From Methylococcus sp. Mc7 (GTDB lineage: Bacteria > Pseudomonadota > Gammaproteobacteria > Methylococcales > Methylococcaceae), in assembly GCF_019285515.1 (NCBI RefSeq), contig NZ_CP079095.1, forward strand, positions 2,202,501 through 2,266,500: a stretch of 64,000 bases of DNA. Direction: 5' to 3'. This document shows, in pieces, positions 53,694 through 62,216 of the stretch (its first letter is position 1; each line of letters begins with the position of its first letter). A program made the translations under genes and the position numbers. Under the pieces are notes generated by a model. That model did no database searches. It was given only the letters and a program-made list of their open reading frames with translations, and was not told where the DNA came from.

Positions 53694-55165
53694 TGCCCGC
53701 CTGCCTGCCGCCCAATATACCGCAGTTCGACGACCGCTACGCGGGCACGCCGGAGAGTGCTTCCACTTATTGGGGCGGTGCCCGTGTGGCGGCCGGTAGG
53801 GAAGGGTCTCCGGCGGTGTCCCGCAGGCCCCTGGGCGACAGCCTGATCGATGCTCGCAAGACCTACGATCTGCCCGCCCTGGTCGATCTGGCCCTGCATG
53901 CCCATCCGGAAACCCGTGCTTCCTGGGAGGAGGCCCAGGCCGCTGCCGCCCGCCTCGAAAAGGACCGGGCCGCCTGGTATCCGCGGCTGACCGCCATGGC
54001 TTTCGCGCAGCACTTCCAGGACACGCTCATTATCAAGACCGGCCCTCTGCGGCGCAACGGCTATGAGGGCTTCGGCGGGCTCGATCTGGCCTGGACCTTG
54101 TTCGATTTCGGCCGGCGGACGGCGGCGGTGGAGGGCGGTGCGCATCGTCTGACCGCGGCCAATTTCGCGTTCAATCGCAAACATCAGGAAATCGCCTATC
54201 GGGTAGCGGTCGCTTTCTTCGTTTATCAGTCGGCGCTCGCCCGCATCGGCGCCGCGCAGGCGACGTTGACTGCCGCGGCCGAGGGCGCCGCTGCAGTCCA
54301 AGCCAAGTTCGACAAGGGGCTGGCCACCCGTCCCGACTTGCTCCTGGCGATCCAGGAACAGGCAAAGGCCAGCTACGATCTGCAGGATGCTCGTGGCGCA
54401 CTGATCCAGGCTCGGGCCGATCTTGCCGCGAGCCTTGGGATTTCCCCTGCCCATACTCTGAATCTGGTTGATCTCAGTAGCGTACCCTTGCCCGAGAGTC
54501 TGGCGCAGTCCGCAGAGAAAATCGCCGACCAAGCGCTCGAACAGCGCCCGGACCTGATCGCCAGGCTTGCGGAGCTGCGTGCTCGCGAGGCCGAAATCAA
54601 GAAGGCCTGGGCGGACTTCTGGCCGAAGGTTTCCATGCGGGCGATGGTGGGGGATCAGTATTGGGGTGGTGTGCGTCCAACGCCGCCTGGCGATCAGAGC
54701 TATTCGCTGAGCCATCTGGTGGATGTGGCCGGGCTGACGCTTGAATGGACGCTGTTCGATGGTTTCGAGCGCACCAGCGCGATCCGCGAAGCCGTGTCCC
54801 GACGTGAAGCGGCCCAGGCGCAGCTGGAATCGCTCCGCCTGGAGATCGTCCGCGACATCTGGAAGGCTTACGCGGATACCAAGACATCGCTGCAGAAGCG
54901 CGATTTTGCTAACGCGCTGCTGAAGGCCGCGGAAGATGCCTATGCGGCGACGCGCGAATCATACGGCCACGGTTTGACCACCGTGATCGAACTGCTGTCC
55001 GCCCAGAAGGACTTGGCACGGGCACGCTACACCGAGATAGACAGTCGGGCGGCGCTGCTGCGATCAGCCGCGACGCTGGTCTATGCCGCCGGGGAAATGA
55101 ATCGGGGAGAGGCGTCGGGGACGACGCCGCCGTCGCCGTTTACGACGGGGCTGGAATCCAGATGA
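53694..55165 (+). pseudogene. 3' part of an outer-membrane efflux lipoprotein gene (MdtP/TolC-like)
   Basis: About 490 codons of an outer-membrane factor: two TolC-type repeats (YDLPALVDLALHAHPETRASWEEAQAAAARLEKDRAAWYP; LDLAWTLFDFGRRTAAV; DVAGLTLEWTLFDGFERTSAIREAVSRREAAQAQLE; YGHGLTTVIELLSAQKDLARARY). The frame runs back without stop to the IS66 edge, where it joins the leader at 51255-51341. Separated from its signal peptide it cannot reach the outer membrane; a GTG at 53786 could start a leaderless product. It would have been the channel for the divergent YtcA-HlyD-FUSC system. Confidence 0.85.
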
Positions 55166-55189
55166 GAATGCCCGCGATCGCGGGCATTC
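55166..55189. terminator. perfect 24-bp palindrome after the efflux gene
   Basis: GAATGCCCGCGA followed directly by its reverse complement, starting at the base after the stop codon. It can fold as a 10-bp stem with GATC loop and serves both convergent genes; a T-rich stretch follows 9 bases later on the plus strand. Confidence 0.65.
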
Positions 55190-55216
55190 CGGCGTGTTTT
55201 ATCTGGACCGGCTGAC

Positions 55217-55747
55217 TCATTCCTTACCGATCTGATAAAGCTCCTTTTCGTTGTCTTCGATGATCTTGCCGGTCGCGGCATCCACTTCGAGCTTCACTTC
55301 GCCGCTCTTGGTCTTGATGTCGAATTCGTAGGACGCATTGCCGTCGGACTCGATTTCGTATTCGACTTCCACGATCTCGCCCGGATGCGCGCTTAGCGCG
55401 ATTTTCTTCGCCTCCTCCAGGCTGATTTTTGCCTTGGCCTTGAAAAGGGCGTCCTCGGCGTCGGCGACCTCCTGCTCTTCCTCGGTGATCTTGCCGGTCA
55501 GCGCGTCGCATTCCAGTTCCCAGGATTTCCCATCGCTTCCCAGGATTTCGAATTCATAAGTGGGCGCGCCGCGTTCCTCCTTGAATTCCAGTTTGACCAC
55601 TTCGCCGGCGCGCTTGGCCAGCGCCGCGTGCATGCAGTTTTCCATGCTGACCTTGGTCTTGGGCAGCCCCGTTTCGCCGGCCTGGGCCGAAACGGTAACG
55701 ATCCCTGAGCCGACGGCGGCGAGCAGGGTTAGATGTGCCTTTTTCAT
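55217..55747 (-). CDS. periplasmic protein with two PepSY domains
   Basis: A 176-aa protein with signal peptide ([23 protein letters not shown]). Two PepSY repeats follow: about 30-95 ([55 protein letters not shown]) and 105-170 ([37 protein letters not shown]). Each ends with a DAxTGKI turn. PepSY proteins inhibit proteases or sense the cell surface; this one is acidic and soluble. GAGGAGG precedes the ATG at 55747. Confidence 0.85.
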   Translation of the reverse strand: MKKAHLTLLAAVGSGIVTVSAQAGETGLPKTKVSMENCMHAALAKRAGEVVKLEFKEERGAPTYEFEILGSDGKSWELECDALTGKITEEEQEVADAEDALFKAKAKISLEEAKKIALSAHPGEIVEVEYEIESDGNASYEFDIKTKSGEVKLEVDAATGKIIEDNEKELYQIGKE

Positions 55748-55829
55748 AGTGCCTCCTCGGTTTGACGGACACACCAGTGCGAGGTGTGTGCTATCTCTAC
55801 TATAGGCGGAGATTTTCGTAAAGGGTTCC

Positions 55830-56401
55830 ATGAATATCTCCCTTTTTGCGCCCCCCGCGGTTTTCTGCCTGATCGCGGCCCGGCCCATCGGCGGCTTGGC
55901 GTCGGCGCTGCTGATGAACGTTACCGCGGCCATCGTCGATACGTCGCCGGTGTAGCGGCTGGTTCGGGCGCACGATCTCGATCCGCGCACGATGCCGCTT
56001 GCGCTGGCTTTCAAGGGGGTGCGCCTGAGCTGGATCGCCCTGGCGGCGGTGGTCCCCGTGTTACTGTTCAGCCCGAAACGACGGACGTTCCGGCCGTACT
56101 CGGCCTGAGTGCCGGCCTTGGCCAATCGGTCTCGAACGTACCTCTGGTTGCGCCTCATCTGCCCATGCAGCGTGAAGCCGGTATGTCGACCGAGGCGTGG
56201 ATGGCTTTGGCTGCCGGCAGCACGGTGGCGGGGAATTTTCTGATCCTCGGAGCGGCCGGCAACGTCATCATCGTTCAGCATGCGGAAAAACACCGGGTTA
56301 CGCCGGATTTCCACACGTTTGCGATGGCTGGCGTGCCGCGTGTCTTGGTGAACCTGGCCATGTCGTGGGGCTGGCCGTCCGTCTTCCTTCCATTTCGCTG
56401 A
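55830..56401 (+). pseudogene. decayed ArsB/NhaD-type ion transporter gene
   Basis: Two pieces of an ArsB/NhaD-superfamily permease in different frames. The N-terminal piece [41 protein letters not shown] ends at a TAG near 55952. The C-terminal piece (about 56100-56401) reads [43 protein letters not shown] and [17 protein letters not shown], the conserved end of the family. The middle is shortened and carries stops (for example after FRPYSA near 56106). No function is expected. An intact relative would have over 400 residues. Confidence 0.65.
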
Positions 56402-56429
56402 GTTCTCGATGCGGACTTTTCGATTTTTC

Positions 56430-56458
56430 TTGAAAACGGTATCGAATTACTTTACTTT
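56430..56458 (+). promoter_or_regulatory. sigma-70 promoter of the cold-shock gene
   Basis: TTGAAA (56430-56435), 17 bases, TACTTT (56453-56458). Transcription would start near 56465, leaving a leader of about 131 bases before the ATG, the long untranslated leader typical of cspA-type genes. Confidence 0.65.
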
Positions 56459-56595
56459 AGGCATGTCGTATTGGGGTCCGTGCCACGCAAGTTTCAGTAG
56501 CGTCCGTTCCACCCGGAACCATACCCGCTCCACCTGCCCACTCGCCGTAATACTACGCTCTACGTCTCCACTCATTTTTTTTCGAGAGATTCGAT

Positions 56596-56805
56596 ATGTC
56601 ACAACAGCAACAGGGAACCGTTAAATGGTTCAATGAAAGCAAGGGATTTGGTTTCATCCAGCGTGAAAACGGCAGTGATCTTTTCGTTCATTTCCGTTCG
56701 ATCCAGGGTCAAGGCTTCAAGACCCTGAAAGAAGGCCAGCGGGTGAGCTTCACCGAGGTCGCCGGCCAGAAAGGGCCGCAGGCCGAGAACGTCGTGGTTC
56801 TGTAA
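56596..56805 (+). CDS. cold-shock domain protein
   Basis: A 69-aa CspA-type protein: [30 protein letters not shown] contains RNP1 (KGFGFI) and RNP2 (LFVHF). It binds single-stranded RNA and DNA and melts structure in messages. It ends with a strong terminator. Length and motifs are standard. Confidence 0.96.
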   Translation: MSQQQQGTVKWFNESKGFGFIQRENGSDLFVHFRSIQGQGFKTLKEGQRVSFTEVAGQKGPQAENVVVL

Positions 56806-56871
56806 CCACCATCTCGTTATGCCGGGATGGCGTGCGGGCGACAAGCCCGCTGTCACGTACCGCTACTGACG

Positions 56872-56900
56872 AAAACAGGCCGCTTCAAGCGGCCTGTTTT
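56872..56900 (+). terminator. Rho-independent terminator of the cold-shock gene
   Basis: AAAACAGGCCGCTT pairs with AAGCGGCCTGTTTT around a very small loop and leads into six T. About 66 bases after the stop. Confidence 0.88.
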
Positions 56901-56974
56901 TTCCTCTTCACTCAGCGCGACGTTGCGCTTCGTCGCAGCGCTCCGCTCGACTCGTTTACGAAGGTGCCCAGCAC

Positions 56975-57241
56975 ATGTTGAAACTTTTTGTCAGAAATTT
57001 ACCGCCCCAGACCACCGAAGCGGGCCTCAAGGAACTGTTCACCGGGTACGGGAAGGTTTTCGAGCTTCAGCTCAGCCGCGATATGTTCACCGGCAAGGCC
57101 CGCGGGACGGCTTCGGTCAGCATGGAAGGACACGAGGCCCGCAAGGCCATCGAGGCGCTGGACGGTTCCGATTACGAAGGCAAGACCATCTACGTCGCCT
57201 TGGACAAGGGGCCGCGCTCGGGCGGCCGCGGGCGCCGCTGA
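56975..57241 (+). CDS. RNA recognition motif (RRM) protein
   Basis: An 88-aa single-RRM protein: RNP2 LFVRNL, helix TTEAGLKELFTGYGKV, RNP1 position GKARGTASVSM, helix ARKAIEALDGSDYEG, last strand KTIYVALDKG and a short RG-rich tail (SGGRGRR). RNP2 keeps Phe, but RNP1 lacks the usual two aromatic residues (GFGFV), so RNA binding may be weak or unusual. Cyanobacteria and some proteobacteria have such proteins, often cold-induced; here it follows the cold-shock gene but beyond its terminator. Confidence 0.85.
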   Translation: MLKLFVRNLPPQTTEAGLKELFTGYGKVFELQLSRDMFTGKARGTASVSMEGHEARKAIEALDGSDYEGKTIYVALDKGPRSGGRGRR

Positions 57242-57256
57242 GCCTGCGTTCACGGT

Positions 57257-57925
57257 TCAGGCCGAAGTCTGGGCCCGCAGCCAATAGGCCTTTTCGGTCA
57301 GGCGGCTCAGTCCTTTGGCGCGCAACTGCGGATTCCCTTCCAACGCATCGCGCGCCGACAGCCGCTCGATCCGATAGGCCGGTCCGAACAGGCGAACCAC
57401 CGTTTCCTCAGGGATGGGGAACGGCGGACCATCCATTTCCGACGGGTCGTACTCCAGTGTGATCAGCAGCATGGGAGGGCGATGCGGCAGCAACCGGAGA
57501 ATCTGCCCGGCGTAGCGGTCCTGCATTTCCGGCGGCATCGCCACCAGTGCGGCACGGTCGTAGACCGCACCGATTTCATCCATGAGATCGGGAGTCAGGT
57601 CGAAGTAGTTCCCGCACAGCAAACTCATATCGTCACTCTGCACCCGGATGAAGCCGTTTCCGAGGAGGGCCGCGCTCGCCGACAGGCCGTTTTCCCGGAC
57701 GAATTCATCGACCGCGATGGGGCTGAGGTCGTTGCCGAGCACGGAATGCCCCCGGTTCCGCAGCCAGATCATGTCCAGGGACTTGCCGCAGAGGGGAACG
57801 AAAACCCTGGGCCGCGCCGGACCGACGCATCGAGGCCAGAAGGTTTCCAGCAGCGGATTGACCTGGGTCTGGTGAAAGCCGGTCTGCTTCTGCTGCCAGC
57901 GCTCGTGCCAGAAGTCGGGATCCAT
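57257..57925 (-). CDS. tpm: thiopurine S-methyltransferase
   Basis: A 222-aa SAM-dependent methyltransferase of the bacterial TPMT family: MDPDFWHERWQQKQTGFHQ at the start, SAM site VFVPLCGKSLDMIWL and GHSVLGNDLSP, later YDRAALVAMPPEMQDRYAGQI. Bacterial enzymes methylate thiopurines and also selenium and tellurium compounds, giving volatile products. Convergent with the RRM gene. Confidence 0.94.
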   Translation of the reverse strand: MDPDFWHERWQQKQTGFHQTQVNPLLETFWPRCVGPARPRVFVPLCGKSLDMIWLRNRGHSVLGNDLSPIAVDEFVRENGLSASAALLGNGFIRVQSDDMSLLCGNYFDLTPDLMDEIGAVYDRAALVAMPPEMQDRYAGQILRLLPHRPPMLLITLEYDPSEMDGPPFPIPEETVVRLFGPAYRIERLSARDALEGNPQLRAKGLSRLTEKAYWLRAQTSA

Positions 57926-57945
57926 GGCCTGCGGATTTCAGGTGT

Positions 57946-58290
57946 TCAGTTTGGCCGGCGGTCCGGATAAACCCCTTTCGGGTTGTAGCCGTAGACGCCA
58001 AACGGACGGCTGAAGGTGAACGCAGCCGGTCCCACGACCAGCGCATCGCCGGCCTTGCGGAAGGCGTCGTGGGGCTCGGCCACCGAGGCGATGCCGGTGA
58101 GGGGGCTGGTTGCCAGGAAAAGCGTCGTGCCGACGATGGTGGCCACCAGGCCGACCGGCCGCATGATCAGCACCTCATTGAGCACTTCGATGAAGCTCAT
58201 GGGACCTTTCAGCGTGTTCGGTCCCATGGCGGCGGAATTCTGGGCGGTAGCGAGGGTCAGGCACAGCAGGATGAGGCGCAGGGCTTTCAT
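57946..58290 (-). CDS. hypothetical membrane or exported protein
   Basis: About 114 aa from MKALRLILLCLTLATAQNSAAMG, a signal peptide. A hydrophobic stretch follows (VLIMRPVGLVATIVGTTLFLATSPLTGIA) and then DAFRKAGDALVVGPAAFTFSRPFGVYG. The pattern RPxGLVATIVGTxxFLxxSPL is seen in a small conserved proteobacterial family of unknown role; the tail may face the periplasm. A start six codons earlier is possible. It lies 20 bases from tpm on the same strand. Confidence 0.65.
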   Translation of the reverse strand: MKALRLILLCLTLATAQNSAAMGPNTLKGPMSFIEVLNEVLIMRPVGLVATIVGTTLFLATSPLTGIASVAEPHDAFRKAGDALVVGPAAFTFSRPFGVYGYNPKGVYPDRRPN

Positions 58291-58473
58291 GCGTTGGCGA
58301 GTATCCATTCCAAAGGGGGGGGGGCGAACCGTCTCGTCCCGTGGCCGGATGATCCCGGAAAGATCTGGGCAGGCCGTCGGCCGGCTGCGCAGGGCACCGG
58401 CGGCCGTACGGCGGAAATCGCGCATAGTTTGCGCAAGTGAGCCCAAGCTGTCCAGCGTGCCCGGCCGAAAGCC

Positions 58474-59061
58474 TCACCAGGAGCGGATGCGCCCCGTGTC
58501 CAGATGAACGAAATCGGCGCGGCGGTAATAACCGACGCCGCCGTATTGCAGCGCGAGTGCGGTCTTGCGGATGGTGCGGGTGCTGACGTCGCTCATGCGC
58601 AGATCGATCGCCTTCCCTTCCATGTGCAGGCTGTGTTCGGCCACGCCGTGGCTGTGCCTGCGCAGCATCCGGTTGGTTTCCGGGGCGCGATAGCCGGAAA
58701 TGATTTCGAAGGTGCCGCTGGAGCGGGTCATCGCGGAGATCGCGTAGAGAATGTCGATCAGTCCCGGATCCATGGGACAGCTTTCATCGGCGTGATGGTC
58801 CCGGAGGAAGTGGCTGAACTGCCGCAGCAGACCCCGGTCGTAGTTTCGTTCCGGGCAGCACACCAAGGTCATGTCTTCGCCGGTATGCTTGTTGTAGAGA
58901 TACAGAGTGCGCTCTCTGCTCAAGGAGTACGCGTAGGCGTCGAAGCTGGGGAACAGCAGGGCTCCGGTTGCGGCGATCCCTGCACGGGTGAGAAAACTGC
59001 GGCGGCTGAGATTGGGTTCGGATGCGCCCGCGTGCGCGCGCAAGGACGAATTGAATCCCAT
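58474..59061 (-). CDS. Tat-exported DUF882 (YcbK-like) peptidase-fold protein
   Basis: A 195-aa protein beginning MGFNSSLRAHAG with a twin-arginine leader SRRSFLTRAGIAATGALLF. The mature part is the DUF882/M15-like fold: RTLYLYNKHTGE, FEIISGYRAPETNRMLRRHSHGVAEHSLHMEGKAIDLRM and GVGYYRRADFVHLDTG. The His and Asp residues in SLHMEGKAID and FVHLD form the zinc site of D-Ala-D-Ala carboxypeptidase relatives. E. coli YcbK (MepK) cuts peptidoglycan cross-links. The start at 59061 puts the Tat motif at the usual distance. Confidence 0.88.
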   Translation of the reverse strand: MGFNSSLRAHAGASEPNLSRRSFLTRAGIAATGALLFPSFDAYAYSLSRERTLYLYNKHTGEDMTLVCCPERNYDRGLLRQFSHFLRDHHADESCPMDPGLIDILYAISAMTRSSGTFEIISGYRAPETNRMLRRHSHGVAEHSLHMEGKAIDLRMSDVSTRTIRKTALALQYGGVGYYRRADFVHLDTGRIRSW

Positions 59062-59301
59062 TATTACCCCTATCGGTAGTCGAACATCTTGATGACAGGG
59101 TGCGGAAAAAGCCGCTGCGGCCGGAGCCGTCGCCAGTGGCTTTTGCGACATCCTGGTGGCCCGAGTGGCGGCATCGCTGCACCCGAATCGGGCAAAGGCT
59201 GAACTTTAAGCGCTATGAACGCCTGAAATCAACCCTCCGAATGTTACGAAACTGTTTCAAATCGTCGTCAAGGTCGCGGCAACCCCCGGTGTTTTTGAGG
59301 T

Positions 59302-59985
59302 TCAGAGGAGTTCCGGCTGGATGGCGTCGAAGTCCGCGCCCTGCGGATGAGCACTCGTCTTCGCCCCGCCCTCGCGGACCAGCAGGAACGTCCTGAAGCC
59401 CGCTTCCCTGGCGGCGTTCAGTTCGCCTTCGATGTCAGACAGGAACAGGATTTCTTCGGGCGGCAGGTTCAGCTCCCGGGCGATGGCACGGTAGGCGTCG
59501 GGTTCCTGCTTCGCGCCGATCCGGGTGTCGAAGTAGCCGGAAAACAGCGGCTGCAGATCGCCGACGGGGGTGTGGCCGAACAGCAGGCGCTGGGCGTGGA
59601 CCGAGCCGGAGGAGAACACGTACAGGGCGATGCCCTGTTCGTGCCAGGTTCGAAGCCGGCGTACGGCGTCTTCGTACACATGCCCGAAGAAGTCGCGGTT
59701 GCGGTAGCCTTCTTCCCAGAGGAGGCCCTGGATCGCCTTGAGTGGCGTGATCTTGCGGTCTTCGTCGATCCAGCGGACGAGCTGGGCGATGACGCCTTCC
59801 TCGTCCAGCGAAGCGTCACCGGCCGCCGCCTTTACATCGGCGAGCAGGGCCTGCACGGCGCCGTCGTGGGCATGGCTGTGGACGAAGTCGGCCATGCGGG
59901 CGCGGGCATAGGGAAACAGCGTCTCCTTTACGAAGGACAGGGAGGAGGTCGTGCCCTCGATGTCGGTGAGGATCGCGCGGATCAT
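59302..59985 (-). CDS. mtnC: enolase-phosphatase MtnC
   Basis: A 227-aa HAD-superfamily enzyme: IRAILTDIEGTTSSLSFVKETLFPYAR is the family N terminus with the first catalytic aspartates, FSSGSVHAQRLLF motif II, and FLSDIEGELNAAREAGF motif IV. It enolises and dephosphorylates 2,3-diketo-5-methylthiopentyl-1-phosphate in methionine salvage. The start overlaps mtnD by four bases. Last of the mtnB-mtnD-mtnC operon. Confidence 0.95.
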   Translation of the reverse strand: MIRAILTDIEGTTSSLSFVKETLFPYARARMADFVHSHAHDGAVQALLADVKAAAGDASLDEEGVIAQLVRWIDEDRKITPLKAIQGLLWEEGYRNRDFFGHVYEDAVRRLRTWHEQGIALYVFSSGSVHAQRLLFGHTPVGDLQPLFSGYFDTRIGAKQEPDAYRAIARELNLPPEEILFLSDIEGELNAAREAGFRTFLLVREGGAKTSAHPQGADFDAIQPELL

Positions 59986-60542
59986 GCGTAGTTCTTCAGA
60001 TAATCTTCGAGTTTGGGGAACCGGTCGCCGATGTCGCTGCCGGTGAAATCCGCCACCCAGCCCTCCGGCGTGGTGAAGAGGCGGATGCACTTCAGGCAGG
60101 GCTCGGCGCCCATGTCGAACCAGTGGCGGGTATTCGAGGGGACGCTCAGGAGGTCGCCCCGCTCGCACAGGATGCCGTAGACGCGGTCGCCGACGTGCAG
60201 GTAGAACAGGCCGCGGCCTTCGACGAAGAAGCGCACCTCGAAGTCGCCGTGGGTGTGCTCGCTCAGGAAGCGGGATCTCAATTCGCTTTTCTGCGGGTGA
60301 TCGGGGTCGACACTGATGACGTCGGCCGATTCGAAACCGTATTTCTCTTTCAGACGTTCGACCGGATCACCGTAGGCCGCGAGGATCGCGTCCTGTCCGG
60401 CATCCGGACCGAATGCCCGGTTCGCCTGCCAGCGTTCGAACAGGACACCGATCCCGGCCAGCCGTGCGGCGATGGCGTCGCCGTCGCGGACGATCTCCGG
60501 CATTCCGGCGCCGGATTCCGGGTGTATGGTCAGAAGGCTCAT
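59982..60542 (-). CDS. mtnD: acireductone dioxygenase MtnD
   Basis: A 186-aa cupin that uses oxygen to convert acireductone to 2-keto-4-methylthiobutyrate (iron form) or off-pathway products (nickel form). Metal ligands are in FLSEHTHGDFEVRFFVEG (HxH and Glu) and SVPSNTRHWFDMG (His). Between mtnB and mtnC, overlapping both by four bases. Confidence 0.95.
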   Translation of the reverse strand: MSLLTIHPESGAGMPEIVRDGDAIAARLAGIGVLFERWQANRAFGPDAGQDAILAAYGDPVERLKEKYGFESADVISVDPDHPQKSELRSRFLSEHTHGDFEVRFFVEGRGLFYLHVGDRVYGILCERGDLLSVPSNTRHWFDMGAEPCLKCIRLFTTPEGWVADFTGSDIGDRFPKLEDYLKNYA

Positions 60543-61153
60543 CGTTTGACTCCGTGCATGCGGGTTTCCAGGTCGAAGAGGAATTCCAGCGCTTCCACAT
60601 GACGCAGTGCGTCGGCAACCGATTTTCCCCACGTATAAAAGCCGTGGCCGGCGATGATGTAGGCGTGAATGTCGCCGTGCATCTCGATGTATTCCTCGAC
60701 TTTCAGGGCGAGGCGGGGAATGTTCTGGTCGTTGGGGAAGATCGGCACGGCGATCCGGGTCTCGTGGGTGTCGATGCCGGCCAGGGCCTTCAGCAGCTCG
60801 TAGTCTTCCAGGACGATTTCGTCGACCACCAGCCGCGACAGCAGGGTAGATGCGGGCGAGTGCGGATGCAGCACGGCGCCGGCATCCGGATAGCGCCGGT
60901 AGATGCCGGTGTGCAGCACGGTTTCCGCCGAGGGCTGCTTGCCGTCGAGCGAACGGCCTTCGGCGTCCACCAGCATGATGTCCTCGGGGCGCAGGCGGCC
61001 CTTATGCCGGCCGGAAACCGTGATGGCGATCCGGCCATCGCTCAGGCGGGCGGAAAAATTGCCGCTGGTGGCGGGAACCCAGCCGCGGGCGTCGATGAAG
61101 CGGCCCGCTTCGATCAGTTCGGCCGCGCGGGTTTCGAATTCGGTGTCGTGCAA
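60539..61153 (-). CDS. mtnB: methylthioribulose-1-phosphate dehydratase MtnB
   Basis: About 204 aa, class II aldolase fold: GRFIDARGWVPATSGNFSARL at the start, HPHSPASTLLSR zinc ligands, and AYIIAGHGFYTWGKSVADALRHVEALEFL with the third histidine. It dehydrates methylthioribulose 1-phosphate in methionine salvage. The TTG at 61153 gives the family length; an in-frame ATG at 61222 would add 23 unconserved residues. First of three coupled genes; mtnA, mtnP and mtnK are not in the window. Confidence 0.92.
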   Translation of the reverse strand: MHDTEFETRAAELIEAGRFIDARGWVPATSGNFSARLSDGRIAITVSGRHKGRLRPEDIMLVDAEGRSLDGKQPSAETVLHTGIYRRYPDAGAVLHPHSPASTLLSRLVVDEIVLEDYELLKALAGIDTHETRIAVPIFPNDQNIPRLALKVEEYIEMHGDIHAYIIAGHGFYTWGKSVADALRHVEALEFLFDLETRMHGVKR

Positions 61154-61283
61154 GATGGAAGTTCGCCGGAGGAAGTGGAAAGGGGAGCCGCCGATTCTAG
61201 CGGTACCGGTAGGACGATTCAAAATCGGCGGCGAAGGGCCGTTCCTCGCCCGGCCGGATCCTTAACTTCCTGAGGCAGAAGGC

Positions 61284-62216
61284 TCAGTGGTTGTGGTGCA
61301 TCCCGGACATGTCCTGCGGCATCGGAGCATCCGGCGTGGCGAGCACGAAGCCCCAGCGTGATTCGGTGAAGCCGGACAGCCCCACCAGCAGGGAGTGGAA
61401 ATCGAATCCGCTTTCGCTGGCCTTGAGACCGCGATTCACCATCAGTATCCCCAGGATCAGCACGATGACACCGGAGAACCGGACCAGCTTGGGTTTCAGC
61501 CCGGCCGAGATGAGCGCGGCGAACCAGCCGAAGCTGAGCATCACCGGCAGCGTCCCCAGGCCGAAAAAGAACATCAGCAGGGCGCCCTCGACCGGGCTGC
61601 CGGTGCCTGCGGCCATGACGTACATGGCTTGCAGCGGGCCGCAGATGATCATGAGACCGTTGAGCAGGCCGATGACGAAGGGGCTGTGGGACCGCCTCGA
61701 CTGTGTGCCGATGAAGCGCAGCAGGAAGCCCGGGGTCTTGATCTGGAAATGGCTCAAGGCCGGCACCCAGCGCAGCATCCCCAAGCTGAACAGCACCAGG
61801 AACAGGCCGGCGGCGATGCCGATGGCACCCCGAAGCACCGGCGAGAACGAAAAAATCGATCCGATCAGGCCGAAAACCGCTCCGATCACGGTGTAGGACA
61901 GGGTCTTGCCCGTGCCGTAAAGGAAATGGGAGAAGGGAGATGGCTTGCCGCCGCTGGCGGGTTTGGCGGCATAGGCCAGCACCAGCGCCCCGCACATGCC
62001 CACGCAATGGAAACCGGTCAGAAGACCGGTCACGAACAGCAGCCAGTAGCTCATGTCGCGCCCCAGCGCCGGCATCTGGGCCAGAGCGCCCATCCGTTCA
62101 TCCAGGAAGAGGATCACGATGACGCCCAGGATTCCCAGGACAATCGCGCCAGGCCGTCTGAGCCAGGCTGAGGGGCTCGCGATGGACTGACGGTTCGCTG
62201 CGTTGGTCGAGTTCAT
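61284..62216 (-). CDS. sulfite exporter TauE/SafE-family (COG2836-like) membrane protein
   Basis: A 310-aa protein with about seven membrane helices. The motif TGFHCVGMCGALVLAYA near residue 65 is characteristic of the DsbD-like/COG2836 permeases found beside copper ATPases and cbb3 oxidase assembly genes; GLLNGLMIICGPLQAMYVMAA is the repeat of it. The C terminus, PMPQDMSGMHHNH, is rich in Met and His and could bind metal. Divergent from the small-protein genes to its right, which also look metal-related. Confidence 0.78.
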   Translation of the reverse strand: MNSTNAANRQSIASPSAWLRRPGAIVLGILGVIVILFLDERMGALAQMPALGRDMSYWLLFVTGLLTGFHCVGMCGALVLAYAAKPASGGKPSPFSHFLYGTGKTLSYTVIGAVFGLIGSIFSFSPVLRGAIGIAAGLFLVLFSLGMLRWVPALSHFQIKTPGFLLRFIGTQSRRSHSPFVIGLLNGLMIICGPLQAMYVMAAGTGSPVEGALLMFFFGLGTLPVMLSFGWFAALISAGLKPKLVRFSGVIVLILGILMVNRGLKASESGFDFHSLLVGLSGFTESRWGFVLATPDAPMPQDMSGMHHNH

